Assembly (NCBI GenBank): GCA_963770915.1
Contig: CAVYRG010000001.1
Location: 620,001-684,000, forward strand
Direction: 5' to 3'
Length of the DNA stretch: 64,000 nucleotides
Source of the DNA: PALSA-270 sp963770915
GTDB taxonomy: Bacteria; Acidobacteriota; Terriglobia; Terriglobales; Acidobacteriaceae
In this document: piece by piece, positions 33,454 to 42,671 of the stretch
How positions within the stretch are numbered: the stretch's first letter is position 1
Layout of the letters: each line of letters opens with the position of its first letter
Program-made: the position numbers and the translations under genes
The notes under the pieces: generated by a model
The model's input: the letters and a program-made list of their open reading frames with translations, nothing else
Told to the model about the DNA's origin: nothing
Databases searched by the model: none

Positions 33454-33978
33454 TCATGCCAATCGCCGTCCCCGGCGCGTGGCTGCATTCGGGCGCCCGT
33501 TCTTAGATCGCATGGCGGTGCGGAGCCGCATCTCAGCCTGCCCATCCCAATATCCGCATCCCAGTTCGAAAAACACCGATGTATAAGGAATTCGTAGATT
33601 AGTCTTGATTAACAGCACCCGGAATCTCTCGCCGACGGCATCAAGCCGCGCAATGATCTCGTCGTGCGGAAGCGAACTCACTGCATACCCGTGCAGGAGA
33701 TGGCCCAGCCTTTCCCGGTACTGGGTAACCCCCATCGCGTCCGCCTCCGCGACGAACGTCAACTCTTTGTCCGTATAAATGCTAGGCGTAACGTGCTTGC
33801 ACCCCCGCAGAACCGCGACCGCACGCTCCAGAACCCGGATCTGCTCTTCCCCGGTGACGATGGTCTCAATTCCCTGTCTGGATTGGGCGGGGTATGCCGA
33901 ATCTGCGATGACCAGCCAGTTCCGGTGACCATAGAGTGATAGCCGATCCTTCAGCACCTCTTCCCAGTTCGATTTCAT
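33454..33978 (-). CDS. RbsD/FucU-like putative sugar mutarotase
   Basis: This is a 174-residue cytosolic protein. The start GHRNWLVIADSAYPAQSR recalls the RbsD/FucU motif GH-x(3-4)-I-x-DA-x-FP, and the end IPYTSVFFELGCGYWD recalls the C-terminal YxNVxLxxG. These enzymes interconvert pyranose anomers or ring forms of ribose or fucose. The protein is somewhat longer than FucU (~140 aa), with a different middle. The last ~20 residues are basic and low-complexity. It overlaps the upstream zinc dehydrogenase gene by four bases, so the two are coupled. The operon also has a separate rhamnose-mutarotase-type gene, so a second anomerase would be redundant unless it acts on another sugar. Assignment is tentative. 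Confidence 0.5.
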   Translation of the reverse strand: MKSNWEEVLKDRLSLYGHRNWLVIADSAYPAQSRQGIETIVTGEEQIRVLERAVAVLRGCKHVTPSIYTDKELTFVAEADAMGVTQYRERLGHLLHGYAVSSLPHDEIIARLDAVGERFRVLLIKTNLRIPYTSVFFELGCGYWDGQAEMRLRTAMRSKNGRPNAATRRGRRLA

Positions 33979-35051
33979 GGAAGCGCCAGTTCCTCATCCG
34001 AGCAAACCGCGACTTTGCCGCACTTGCCGGAAGCCATTAGGGCGTACGCGTCCCGGGCATTCTCAAGATCAAAACGGTGGGTGATAATGTCCGCCGGATG
34101 CAGATTCCAGCGTACCAGGCGCTCGACCAACTCCTCCATCAACCACGTGCTCGTCACCCAGGATCCGTAGAGGGTCTTCTGATCGTGAATCATGTCGGGG
34201 GACGGATTGAATTCCACCGTCCCCCCCTCCCCGACAAGAGCAATCCTGCCCCACTTGCGGGTGGCTCGAATCGCTGTCGCGCGAGCGATTGCATTGGCGG
34301 AACAATCGATGGCCCGCTCAACTCCGAAACCGCCCGTCATCTTTTTGATCTGCATCACGTTGTCAGAACCGGCGCTAAGCACGAAATCGCATAACTTAAG
34401 AGATTCGGCTAACTGCAGGCGCTCGGGAATGACGTCGATGCCGATAATCCGCTGAGCGCCAGCCTTGCGGCATAGTAGCGCGGCCGCCAGGCCCACTGGC
34501 CCGAGGCCGGTAATCAGCACAGCATGGTTGCCGTTGACCCCAATCTTCTCAATCGCCTCGTAGACCGTCCCGAACCCGCACGCCACCTGAGCGCCATCTG
34601 CGTAGGAAAGCTCGTCGGGAAGAGCGATCAGATCCTTTTCTTCCGCGATCATGTAATCAGCCATTCCGCCGTCGCGCTGCCACCCGTAGGCGCGCCGGTA
34701 TTTTTCGTTGGTGCAGGAAATCATGTAGCCGCGTCGGCAGTCATTGCAAACGCCGCACCCGGATATGTGATAAACGATGACCCGGTCGCCCGCTTCGAAG
34801 CGCCGGCAACCCGGCCCGGCCTCGACGATTTGACCGCTTGGCTCATGGCCGGCGATGACTCCCTGGTATCCCTCCGGGCCTTTGCCGAGATGCTCGTGGT
34901 AGATGCAGCGGATGTCCGAGCCGCAGATGGTGGACGCCTTCACTTTCAGCAGAACTTCCCCATGCCCCGGCCGAGGCACAGGCAGAGTGCGCAGCTCTAC
35001 TTTGTCGTTTCCTGGCAAAAAAGCAGCCCGCATGCTCTGGCTGATTTCCAT
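33975..35051 (-). CDS. Zinc-dependent MDR alcohol/sugar dehydrogenase
   Basis: This 358-residue medium-chain dehydrogenase has ICGSDIR and AGHEPSGQ for the catalytic zinc, and GCGVCNDCRRGYMISC for structural zinc. The cofactor motif is GLGPVGLAAALLCRKAGA near residue 180. The sequence family includes threonine- and sorbitol-type dehydrogenases. It is paired by a four-base overlap with the RbsD/FucU-like gene and preceded by an aldo/keto reductase (47 bp gap). A dehydrogenase-mutarotase pair suggests oxidation of a free sugar. Which one is unclear, because an SDR already fits the fucose step. Confidence 0.87.
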   Translation of the reverse strand: MEISQSMRAAFLPGNDKVELRTLPVPRPGHGEVLLKVKASTICGSDIRCIYHEHLGKGPEGYQGVIAGHEPSGQIVEAGPGCRRFEAGDRVIVYHISGCGVCNDCRRGYMISCTNEKYRRAYGWQRDGGMADYMIAEEKDLIALPDELSYADGAQVACGFGTVYEAIEKIGVNGNHAVLITGLGPVGLAAALLCRKAGAQRIIGIDVIPERLQLAESLKLCDFVLSAGSDNVMQIKKMTGGFGVERAIDCSANAIARATAIRATRKWGRIALVGEGGTVEFNPSPDMIHDQKTLYGSWVTSTWLMEELVERLVRWNLHPADIITHRFDLENARDAYALMASGKCGKVAVCSDEELALP

Positions 35052-35098
35052 TCCCGTGATTCTCTCAAAATGACTCTCTCAAAACTGAATGCGGTCGT

Positions 35099-36142
35099 TC
35101 ATGGCGGTGTAACCTCGCCGCTCGGGTCCCAGAGGTCCTCCCAGGACTGCCCGTCTTTCCAGAGAAACACCTGGCCTTTGATGAGTCGGCAATTTCGGTC
35201 CACTGCGCTGATCGCCCGCATTTCCTTGTCCGTGAGGGGATCGCTCACCACTCCTGCGAGGTTGCTGAGATAGTGCTTTGGATTGGTGGAAAAGGGAATC
35301 GGCACCTGTCCGCGCTGGACCGCCCATTTGAGGCAAACTACCGCGGGAGCCACTCGCAGGCGATTGGCGATTTCGACAATTACCGGATCCTGAGCCGGCG
35401 CGGTGTCTTCCGATGTGCGATCCCGCTCCGGCCGCCCTGGCGATCCGATCGGACAGTATCCGACCGGCACGATTCCGTGAGAGCGGACAAATTCAAACAG
35501 CTCTGGCTGCTGGAAATGAGGGTGAAGTTCCATTTCATTCACGGCCGGCTTAATGCGCGCATCCCGGAGGACCAGTTTTAACTTTGCGATCGTCATGTTG
35601 GAGGTGCCGATATGACGAACCAGGCCTAGGTCCACCAGTTCTTCCATCTTCCGCCAAGTCTTCATAAAACCAGCGTGGAGATAGGGCCTTGCATCCTTGC
35701 TGCGCGAGCTGACATCACAGCCGGGCGGGTGGAAATTGGGGAAGGGCCAGTGGACAAGATAGAGATCCAGATAGTTCAGTCCGAGGTCCGCCAAGGACTG
35801 GCGGCATGAAGGAATCACATCGTATTCGCCATGCTTGTCATTCCACAGCTTCGATGTGATCCATAGCTGTTCGCGCTTGATATTACTGCGCAATACGTGC
35901 TGGAGGGCATAGCCAATCTGGCGTTCGTTACCATAGACGGATGCGCAATCGAAATGCCGATATCCGGCTGCTGCAGCGCCTTCCACCGTGGCTGCAACCT
36001 CTTCGGCGGCAACATGATCCGAGCCGAACGTCCCCAAACCGATCGCCGGTATTTGCGCACCGGTGTAGAGGACTCTCTGCGGTACCAGAGCAGGATCAAC
36101 GCCTCCACTCACCGACGGCTCGGACGTGCTCGGAACTTTCAT
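35099..36142 (-). CDS. Aldo/keto reductase
   Basis: This 347-residue NADPH-type aldo/keto reductase has the (alpha/beta)8 signature motifs IPAIGLGTFGSD, the catalytic Asp/Tyr in GYRHFDCASVYGNE, the Lys in ITSKLWNDKH, LDLYLVHWPF with the catalytic His, and GTSNMTIAKL. It reduces aldehydes or keto-sugars, for example L-lactaldehyde or an aldose. It is the first gene of the eleven-gene minus-strand fucose operon, divergent from the LacI regulator. A LacI-type inverted repeat lies 78-93 bp upstream of its start. Confidence 0.9.
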   Translation of the reverse strand: MKVPSTSEPSVSGGVDPALVPQRVLYTGAQIPAIGLGTFGSDHVAAEEVAATVEGAAAAGYRHFDCASVYGNERQIGYALQHVLRSNIKREQLWITSKLWNDKHGEYDVIPSCRQSLADLGLNYLDLYLVHWPFPNFHPPGCDVSSRSKDARPYLHAGFMKTWRKMEELVDLGLVRHIGTSNMTIAKLKLVLRDARIKPAVNEMELHPHFQQPELFEFVRSHGIVPVGYCPIGSPGRPERDRTSEDTAPAQDPVIVEIANRLRVAPAVVCLKWAVQRGQVPIPFSTNPKHYLSNLAGVVSDPLTDKEMRAISAVDRNCRLIKGQVFLWKDGQSWEDLWDPSGEVTPP

Positions 36143-36475
36143 GCTGAAATCCTCACGTTTCCATCATCTCAATCAGCAACCCCTCAAACGTGCAAACCCA
36201 TTAAGGAGCAACAGGATAATCGCTACAGTTACCGTTGTCAATGATTCAGGCGAAAACCGCTAGCGGCTGAATTCAGCCACCACCGGGCCCCACGAACAGG
36301 GAGTTGGGCTTGCCCAAAAATCTCCAGCCGCGGCTTGCCATGGACCACTCGCGCCAAGGGCTGATCCCGCCGGACAGCTCAGCCAGAGCCATGGGTAAAC
36401 CTAGGGAACTCCCCAATCAAGCATCGAAATGGTGATGGGGAAAGCGGTACGTATTCTATATACTGGATAGCCGCT
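36143..36475. promoter_or_regulatory. Divergent promoter region between fucose operon and LacI regulator
   Basis: This 333 bp region holds no gene. It contains a LacI-type inverted repeat (36220-36235) and the 10 bp palindrome CCGCTAGCGG at 36257-36266. Both promoters (leftward operon, rightward regulator) must lie here, so the regulator may control itself and the operon. Confidence 0.6.
36220..36235. promoter_or_regulatory. Putative LacI-type operator 1
   Basis: TCGCTACAGTTACCGT fits the pattern N-CG-N-TA-(4)-TA-N-CG-N, shared with sites at 37675 and 48213. It is located between the fucose operon and lacI-family gene starts. Recognition by the regulator at 36476 is inferred. Confidence 0.45.
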
Positions 36476-37528
36476 ATGAGCACAAGAATGAAGGACATCG
36501 CGCAGGACCTTGGACTGTCGCTCATCACAATTTCCAAGGTCTTGCGCAATCACCCGGATGTGGGTGAGGAGACCCGCGAACGAGTTCTGGCACGTGTGAG
36601 AGAACTTGATTACCGGCCCAACCTGGCGGCGCGGAGTCTGGTCACCGGCCGGTCCTATTTGGTCGGTTTGGTCGTTCCGGACCTGCTCCATCCGTTCTTC
36701 GCGGAAATCGCAAAGTTCCTTTCCCAGGTTCTGAAAGAGAACGGATACTATCTGATTATTTCTTCCTCCGAAGAAGATCCCGAGCTTGAAGAGCAGGAAA
36801 TCGACCAGCTTCTCGCACGCCGGCTCGATACGTTGATCATTGCTTCCTGCCGTTCCACGGTCGATCTCTTCTTCCGCATCGAAAAGCAAAAAATGCCTTA
36901 TGTGTTGATCGATCGCCGGCTGCCCAGTCTTTCCGCCAACTTTATCGGCGCGGATGATGAGGCGGTAGGGATGATTGCCACCAGACACCTGATCGAGATC
37001 GGCTGCAAGAGGATCGCCCACATTCGCGGGCCGGAAACCAGTCCCGGTGTGCGCCGGCTGGAAGGGTACAAACGGGCCATGGCGCAAGCTGGCCTGAAAG
37101 TCCGTGATGATTACGTCATTGCCGAACGCAAGGGGGATGTGGGAACCAAGCAGCGGGGCGCAGAGGCCATGGGACAACTCTTAGATCTTGACCCAAGGCC
37201 TGACGGGGTATTCTGCTTCAACGATCCGCTCGCCATGGGCGCCATGAATTACGCCCTCGATCAGGGACTTCAGATCCCCGAAGACATTGCGATGATTGGT
37301 TGCGGAAACCTCCACTACGACGATTCGCTCCGGGTTCCACTTTCAAGCATCGACCAACAAAGCCGGCGGATTGGCGAAGAAGCTGCGCGCATCACCCTGC
37401 GCATTCTTAGGTCCAAAGTGCCGCCCGCGCCCGAAAGTATCCTGCTGCAGCCAGAATTGGTGGTGCGCAGATCGACACAGCGGCATACGCCGAAACACTC
37501 GGCTCCGAAACCGAAAAAACGGCGCTAG
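36476..37528 (+). CDS. LacI-family transcriptional regulator
   Basis: This is a 350-residue protein. Residues 5-50 form the helix-turn-helix and hinge (MKDIAQDLGLSLITISKVLR, then YRPNLAARSL). The rest is a periplasmic-binding-protein-like sugar sensor ending in the typical late motifs (DPLAMGAMNYALDQGLQIPEDIAMIGCGN). It should repress carbohydrate genes until a sugar ligand binds. It lies divergently from the fucose operon and 213 bp upstream of the GH36 gene. Matching inverted repeats occur before both and before the TonB receptor, so it may coordinate the whole locus. The ligand is unknown. Confidence 0.92.
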   Translation: MSTRMKDIAQDLGLSLITISKVLRNHPDVGEETRERVLARVRELDYRPNLAARSLVTGRSYLVGLVVPDLLHPFFAEIAKFLSQVLKENGYYLIISSSEEDPELEEQEIDQLLARRLDTLIIASCRSTVDLFFRIEKQKMPYVLIDRRLPSLSANFIGADDEAVGMIATRHLIEIGCKRIAHIRGPETSPGVRRLEGYKRAMAQAGLKVRDDYVIAERKGDVGTKQRGAEAMGQLLDLDPRPDGVFCFNDPLAMGAMNYALDQGLQIPEDIAMIGCGNLHYDDSLRVPLSSIDQQSRRIGEEAARITLRILRSKVPPAPESILLQPELVVRRSTQRHTPKHSAPKPKKRR

Positions 37529-37674
37529 CCTCTCAGCCCAGAACTGGCAGATCCAACTTCCGCGAGAGTTGCTGACCAGATTGTTTCCTTCCATAGCTGG
37601 GGATTTTCTCGGTGCATGCTTCGGAAATGGATCGCCAAATCAAAGTTGACAACAATAGTCGGAGTTTTCGATAA

Positions 37675-37693
37675 TCGTTACCGTTACCGGTAA
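37675..37693. promoter_or_regulatory. Putative LacI-type operator 2
   Basis: TCGTTACCGTTACCGG (37675-37690) overlaps the perfect palindrome TTACCGGTAA (37684-37693) with central CG, as usual for LacI-family sites. It lies about 50 bp before the GH36 start and shares the flank GATAATCG with operator 1 (GATAATCG at 36215-36222). Confidence 0.5.
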
Positions 37694-37741
37694 TATCATC
37701 ATCCATTTCCCTCCTTTGCGAGAGTTTGGGGACCCGTACCC

Positions 37742-39916
37742 ATGAATCGAAGAACCTTTATGGTGTCGAGCGGGTTGGCGGCAGTCACGGCTTTCGTGCC
37801 GCGTTTTCCCTGGGCGGAGTCGGTCCCAACCAGCCTGGAACCATTTCAATGGAAAACCCCTGACCTGATTTTTACCTTTGCGTTGACGGACGGGAAACTG
37901 CGCCAGCAGCGCTTAGTGCCGGTGGGCGGCGAACTGCCGCGGTCCAGCGATTCTTCCGGTGTCGAAGTCGCGCTGCAATGCAGCGGAGAAAACTCTCCCG
38001 ATCAAGGCATGAAATCCGGTATGGGCCAGCCTGGCGCCCGCATGCTTTTTACCGGACATCGCGAGGAAGCGTCTGAGGGCCGCAGACGCCTGATTTGCAC
38101 GCATACCGATCCCCTCTTGCACCTGAACGTTGAATCCGTGTATCAGGCTTTTGACGGGGTGCCTGTGGTCCGACGCCACTCCCGGGTCACCAATACGGGA
38201 GACTCTCCGGTCGGTATCGAGTTCCTAAGTTCTGCCATGCTGCACGGACTCGCCTCTCCGCAACAGTACGATGGGGAGCTTCGCATCCACCTTGCTCTGA
38301 ATAGCTGGATGTCAGAAGGTCAGTGGCGAACCTCGCGGCCCTGGGATATGGGCTTTGTCGAGAATGAGCGCACCAGCTGGTCGGAAGCGCAGGCGGGAAG
38401 CATCGGCAGCTGGTCCACGGAGCGGTATCTGCCGATGGCCATGGCCGAAAATACGCGGCTGGGCCTGATCTGGTTCTGGCAGATTGAACATAACGGGTCC
38501 TGGCACTGGGAAATCTCTAACGTTTCGGCTCGCAGTAATAACGCCGACGATGTCTATGCCTATTTAGGTGGTCCCGATGATCTGCACTCCGCTGCGTGGA
38601 AGCTGCTGAAGCCTGGGGAGACCTACGAGACGGTTCCGGTCGCGATTGGATGCGTGCAGGGCGGGTTTGCCGACGCGGTGGCGGCCCTGACCCGCTATCG
38701 GCGAGTTGCGTGCGAAAAGCCGCGCAGCAACACCTTGCGATGCCCGGTGATTTTCAATGATTACATGAACTGCCTCTGGGCCGATCCCACCGAGGCCAAG
38801 GAGTTGCCGCTGATCCGCGCTGCCGCGAGAGCGGGTTGCGAGTACTTTGTGATTGATGCCGGATGGTACGCCGATCTCCATGAAGACTGGAGTCAAACCA
38901 TAGGCGCCTGGCAGCCCTCTTCCACCCGGTGGCCGCACGGGCTGAAATTTGTTCTCGATCAAGTCAGGCAGGCCGGCATGATTCCGGGACTGTGGCTCGA
39001 ACCGGAGGTTGCCGGAGCCAAGTCTCTGCTGGCGCAAAAGCCGGATAACTGGTTCTTTGTGCGCCACGGCAAGAGAGTCCTGAAGAATTCGCGCTTTCTC
39101 CTCGACTTCCGCAACCCGGAGGTGCGCGCTTATCTCGATCAGGTCATCGCAAGATTGGTGAACGAGTACGGCGTCGGTTACATCAAGATGGACTACAACG
39201 TCGATTCGCTGCAGGGAACCGAGCTTAACACAGAGAGCGTCGGACAAGGCTTGCTAGCGCATTGCCGAGCGCTCCTGGCCTGGTTGGATGGCATTCTGAG
39301 CCGCTATCCCGATCTGACCATTGAAAACTGCGGCAGCGGTGGCGGCCGCATGGACTACGCCATGCTCAGCCGCCTTCAGTTACAGTCCATGACCGACCAG
39401 GAAGATTATGCCAAGCTGCCCGCAATTCTGGTGGGAGCGTCCGCCGCAGTCTTGCCTGAGCAACTGGCCATCTGGTCTTATCCCCTGGCGCATTCCGACG
39501 CCGATCAAGCCAGCTTTAACATGGTTACGGCGATGATGTGCCGGATTCACCAGAGCGGCCGCCTCGATTCGATCGCGGAAGAAGCACTGGCGCAGGTGAC
39601 GGAGGGCATCCGGGTTTACAAAGAAATCCTCCGCAAGCACATTCCCAAGGCCGTGCCGTTTTATCCCCTGGGCACTTCGGACGTGACCAATTTCCAAATG
39701 CCTTTGGCTCTGGGAATGCGATCACCGGAACAAACCATACTCGCCGTCTGGAGAATCGACGGACCTGCCACAACACAAATTCCTCTGGCTGCCCGCGACG
39801 CTAAACTTCTCTATCCCACTGATCTCGGCATTGGACTGACGGCAAGCGGGGGACCGTTGAACGTGAACTTCCCACGAACCCGAATGGGGTGCCTGGTCAC
39901 GGTCACGGAATCGTAG
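37742..39916 (+). CDS. GH36 alpha-galactosidase, Tat-exported
   Basis: This is a 724-residue protein. The N-terminus MNRRTFMVSSGLAAVTAFVP is a Tat-type signal. An N-terminal beta-supersandwich (~30-330) precedes the GH36 barrel. The nucleophile Asp lies in GVGYIKMDYNVD (near residue 482), and the acid/base Asp is near 537 in the C-x-SGGGR-x-D motif of ENCGSGGGRMD. LFVIDAGWY-like YFVIDAGWYADL and GLWLEPEVAGAKS are family signatures. The enzyme removes alpha-linked galactose from oligosaccharides. It is transcribed alone, ending in a strong hairpin shared with the convergent GH31 gene. Xyloglucan itself carries beta-galactose, so this enzyme may broaden the locus to galactomannan or raffinose-type sugars. 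Confidence 0.92.
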   Translation: MNRRTFMVSSGLAAVTAFVPRFPWAESVPTSLEPFQWKTPDLIFTFALTDGKLRQQRLVPVGGELPRSSDSSGVEVALQCSGENSPDQGMKSGMGQPGARMLFTGHREEASEGRRRLICTHTDPLLHLNVESVYQAFDGVPVVRRHSRVTNTGDSPVGIEFLSSAMLHGLASPQQYDGELRIHLALNSWMSEGQWRTSRPWDMGFVENERTSWSEAQAGSIGSWSTERYLPMAMAENTRLGLIWFWQIEHNGSWHWEISNVSARSNNADDVYAYLGGPDDLHSAAWKLLKPGETYETVPVAIGCVQGGFADAVAALTRYRRVACEKPRSNTLRCPVIFNDYMNCLWADPTEAKELPLIRAAARAGCEYFVIDAGWYADLHEDWSQTIGAWQPSSTRWPHGLKFVLDQVRQAGMIPGLWLEPEVAGAKSLLAQKPDNWFFVRHGKRVLKNSRFLLDFRNPEVRAYLDQVIARLVNEYGVGYIKMDYNVDSLQGTELNTESVGQGLLAHCRALLAWLDGILSRYPDLTIENCGSGGGRMDYAMLSRLQLQSMTDQEDYAKLPAILVGASAAVLPEQLAIWSYPLAHSDADQASFNMVTAMMCRIHQSGRLDSIAEEALAQVTEGIRVYKEILRKHIPKAVPFYPLGTSDVTNFQMPLALGMRSPEQTILAVWRIDGPATTQIPLAARDAKLLYPTDLGIGLTASGGPLNVNFPRTRMGCLVTVTES

Positions 39917-39970
39917 CTGCTATCCGTGATCGGTAACTGTGGCGGCAAAGCTATCTGCTCGAGCATCCAC

Positions 39971-40000
39971 CGGGGCGGCGATTCGCTTGTCGCCGCCCCG
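39971..40000. terminator. Bidirectional hairpin terminator
   Basis: CGGGGCGGCGA pairs perfectly with TCGCCGCCCCG, an 11 bp stem with an 8-base loop, lying between the convergent GH36 (ends 39916) and GH31 (ends 40015) genes. It lacks a clear U-tract on either side, so efficiency is uncertain. Confidence 0.7.
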
Positions 40001-40014
40001 CGCCTTGACCTCGA

Positions 40015-42591
40015 TTATTGCCTTTCATCCGACGGGGGAAGAACGTGGACCGAAACTGCCTTGCCATCGAATTCGACGGTTGCGTCGGGCTTGGCTACAG
40101 ATGCGATCCCGACCCCATGCATATCCGCTACCCGCACAATGTGAAAAGTCCTGTGCTGCAGCATTCCCGGGAAAGTGCCGCTGCGATCTCCAATCGTAAG
40201 TGTTTCTGATTTCTCATCCCAATGCATCGGAATCACCGAATACGCTCCGTGTTCGTAGTCATAGCTGTCCCCGGCATCTTCATAGAGCGTAAAGTCCCCA
40301 TCTGCTCCGCCGTAGACTCTGAGTTCAATCGGATCGGATTTGGCCGCAGCAAATTGCTCCGCCGGCCCAAAAGCGACGATGGAACCCGCCTTGGCGTAAA
40401 TTGGGATTCGGTCGAGGGGAGCCTCTGCGGTGATGCTCAGGCCGCCTCCCAGGCGCTTGCCAGTCCAGAAGTCAACCCAGCCGGCGCCAGCGGGGAGATA
40501 GAGCTGTCGCTGCGTCGCCCCTTCCGTTGTTACAGGATTAATCAGTAGCGCGGAACCAAAAAGAAACTGATCGGACACGCTTCGCGCCCCCGGATCGGAG
40601 GAGAACTCGAGAGGCAGGGCACGCATGAGCGTTTCGCCTTTGTTCGTCACGCCCCACGCAGCGGAATAGATGTACGGCATCAGGCGATACCGCAATTCGT
40701 CGTACTGCGTCAGAACCTGTTCGACTTCAGGACCGTAGTTCCAAATCTCAGCGTTCGACTGGTATCCATGCACGCGGAAGATCGGACAAAATGCGCCGTA
40801 TTCGAACCACCGGATCAGCAGTTCGTGGTATGCCTCCGACGTGTATTGATCCTTGGGGCGGAAAAAGCCGCCAACGTCGGTCGTCCAGTACGGCAGACCA
40901 GACATGCTAAAGCTCAAGCCGGCCGGAATCTGCCTCTTCAAGGTGATCCAGTTCGCTGTGATATCGCCGGACCAAGAGGCAGCGGCATTTCTCTGTTGTC
41001 CGGCAAAAGCCGAGCGCGTGAGGATTACGACTCGTTTCTGATTTGTGGTTGAGCGTTGCCCATCGTAGATCGCAGTCGTTACGTAAAGAGGGTACGCGTT
41101 GCGTACAGAGTCCCCGCTCCCCAGGAACGTCTGCTTGCCTTTGAGCACGTCAAATTCCGGCTCTGATGCATCCATCCACCAGCCGTCCATACCATCCTGG
41201 AATATCCCTTTGTCGAGTTCGGACCAGAAAGCCTTTTGAGCCTCAGGGTTAAAGAAGTCCGTCCATGGCGTTCCGGCGATGAGCAACTGCCTAGCGCTCA
41301 TACGCTTGTACACATCAGTGTCTTCCCCGAACTTCGACCACACCGAGATCACCATGCGAAGGTCCTCGGCATGGAGCTGATCGAGCAACTCTTTGGGTTG
41401 CGGGTAATGGTCCTCGTCGAACTTCATCGCGTTCCAGCCGTACTTGCCCCAGTACTGCCAGTCCTGGACCAGAACATCGACAGGAATCTGCCGTTTGCGG
41501 AACTCGGCGGCGGTGTCGAGAATCTCCTGCTGACTGTGATAGCGCTCCCGGCACTGCCAATACCCGTAGGCCCATTTGGGAAACAGCGGCGCTTCCCCGG
41601 TGAGCTGTCGATAGTCCGAAATGACGCGGTTCAACTCCGGGCCATAAAAGAAGTAGTAATCGATCGCCTGCCCGACTTCGGAGCGGAAGGTGGTTGTGTC
41701 CTGCGGAGGCCGGACCGTCAAATGCACGCCTGCCGGTCCGCCATGCGCGGAGATCGCGTATTCCTGGTGCGCCTGGAGATCCGCAACACCCGAGCCGGAG
41801 GTCGGAGTCCACATGTTGTGCAGATCAATCACTGGCTTCCCATTCACGTCCAGCGCCAGCTGATCTCGGTTGTCGCTGCTCAACAGAAAGCCATAGGCGC
41901 CCTTTGCGCCGGTGGTGAACTTTCCTTTGCCATTTTGGGGATCGATGGCGATGGATTCGTCCGCCGGGTTGAAGTCGGTGAGGGAGGGATTGTTCCAAAG
42001 AATGCCGTATCCCTTGCTCGACAGCAGAAACGGAACCGAAATGTTTGTGTTCGCCTGCTGTAGCCGAATGGGCACGCCGCGAACGTCGAAGATGCCCTCT
42101 TGATGCTGTCCCAGGCCGTACAAAGCTTCATCCGGAGGCGATGCAAACGTCTGTTGAACTTGCCAGGTTTTCGTCTCCCACTTGGAGGGCACGTCGAAGG
42201 CCTTGCCACCGTTCTTAGGTTCGGCCAGCACCGGCTTGCCGTCCTTGGAGAGAAAACTCAGGGCCCCGGTCATGGCGTTGACCATCACCGTGATCGCAGA
42301 GGTCGAGAGCCTGATCTCTTTCTTGCCGATTTTGACCTGAAGATTGTCCGCCCGGCAGGGCTCCGTTGCGACCGGCACCTTGGGGCTTGGAATCTCCGTC
42401 GTCGGGCTGGCTACCACGTGAATGACGCGATTGCCGCAGGCTTCCACTCGCATGGTCCCGGCCGCCGTCCGAAAAGTGACACCGTTTGCATCGCTGTGCG
42501 ATTCCTTGATGGCAAATTGAGGATCGTTCGCGGCCCAGACTGCGGAAGAGGTAAGAATCAAGAGCAGGGTAATCCCGTACGTTTTCGTCAT
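40015..42591 (-). CDS. GH31 alpha-xylosidase/alpha-glucosidase, exported
   Basis: This is an 858-residue protein with signal MTKTYGITLLLILTSSAVWA. After the N-terminal beta-sandwich (~25-290), with the family motif LYGLGQHQEGIFDVRG, comes the (beta/alpha)8 domain. The nucleophile Asp lies near residue 472 in GWWMDASEPE and the acid/base Asp near 540 in SWSGDI. Motifs WAYGYWQCRERY and VQDWQYWGKYGW are typical of xyloglucan-active or related alpha-xylosidases. C-terminal beta domains follow. It cleaves alpha-linked xylose (or glucose) from the non-reducing end. It lacks the PA14 insert of its paralog at 48870. It lies downstream of the TonB receptor and TPR genes (80 bp gap), likely the same transcript. 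Confidence 0.9.
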   Translation of the reverse strand: MTKTYGITLLLILTSSAVWAANDPQFAIKESHSDANGVTFRTAAGTMRVEACGNRVIHVVASPTTEIPSPKVPVATEPCRADNLQVKIGKKEIRLSTSAITVMVNAMTGALSFLSKDGKPVLAEPKNGGKAFDVPSKWETKTWQVQQTFASPPDEALYGLGQHQEGIFDVRGVPIRLQQANTNISVPFLLSSKGYGILWNNPSLTDFNPADESIAIDPQNGKGKFTTGAKGAYGFLLSSDNRDQLALDVNGKPVIDLHNMWTPTSGSGVADLQAHQEYAISAHGGPAGVHLTVRPPQDTTTFRSEVGQAIDYYFFYGPELNRVISDYRQLTGEAPLFPKWAYGYWQCRERYHSQQEILDTAAEFRKRQIPVDVLVQDWQYWGKYGWNAMKFDEDHYPQPKELLDQLHAEDLRMVISVWSKFGEDTDVYKRMSARQLLIAGTPWTDFFNPEAQKAFWSELDKGIFQDGMDGWWMDASEPEFDVLKGKQTFLGSGDSVRNAYPLYVTTAIYDGQRSTTNQKRVVILTRSAFAGQQRNAAASWSGDITANWITLKRQIPAGLSFSMSGLPYWTTDVGGFFRPKDQYTSEAYHELLIRWFEYGAFCPIFRVHGYQSNAEIWNYGPEVEQVLTQYDELRYRLMPYIYSAAWGVTNKGETLMRALPLEFSSDPGARSVSDQFLFGSALLINPVTTEGATQRQLYLPAGAGWVDFWTGKRLGGGLSITAEAPLDRIPIYAKAGSIVAFGPAEQFAAAKSDPIELRVYGGADGDFTLYEDAGDSYDYEHGAYSVIPMHWDEKSETLTIGDRSGTFPGMLQHRTFHIVRVADMHGVGIASVAKPDATVEFDGKAVSVHVLPPSDERQ

Positions 42592-42671
42592 TGTGCTAGC
42601 GGTACCATTGTCCTTTCTTTCTTCTATGCTGTGCCGAAGACATCGCCAGACGCTGCATGGCCCGGGCCAAT

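Noticed and set aside
39930..39947. Operator-like sequence TCGGTAACTGTGGCGG
   Set aside because: It resembles the LacI-type motif with one mismatch but lies between convergent gene ends, where no promoter is expected; probably chance.
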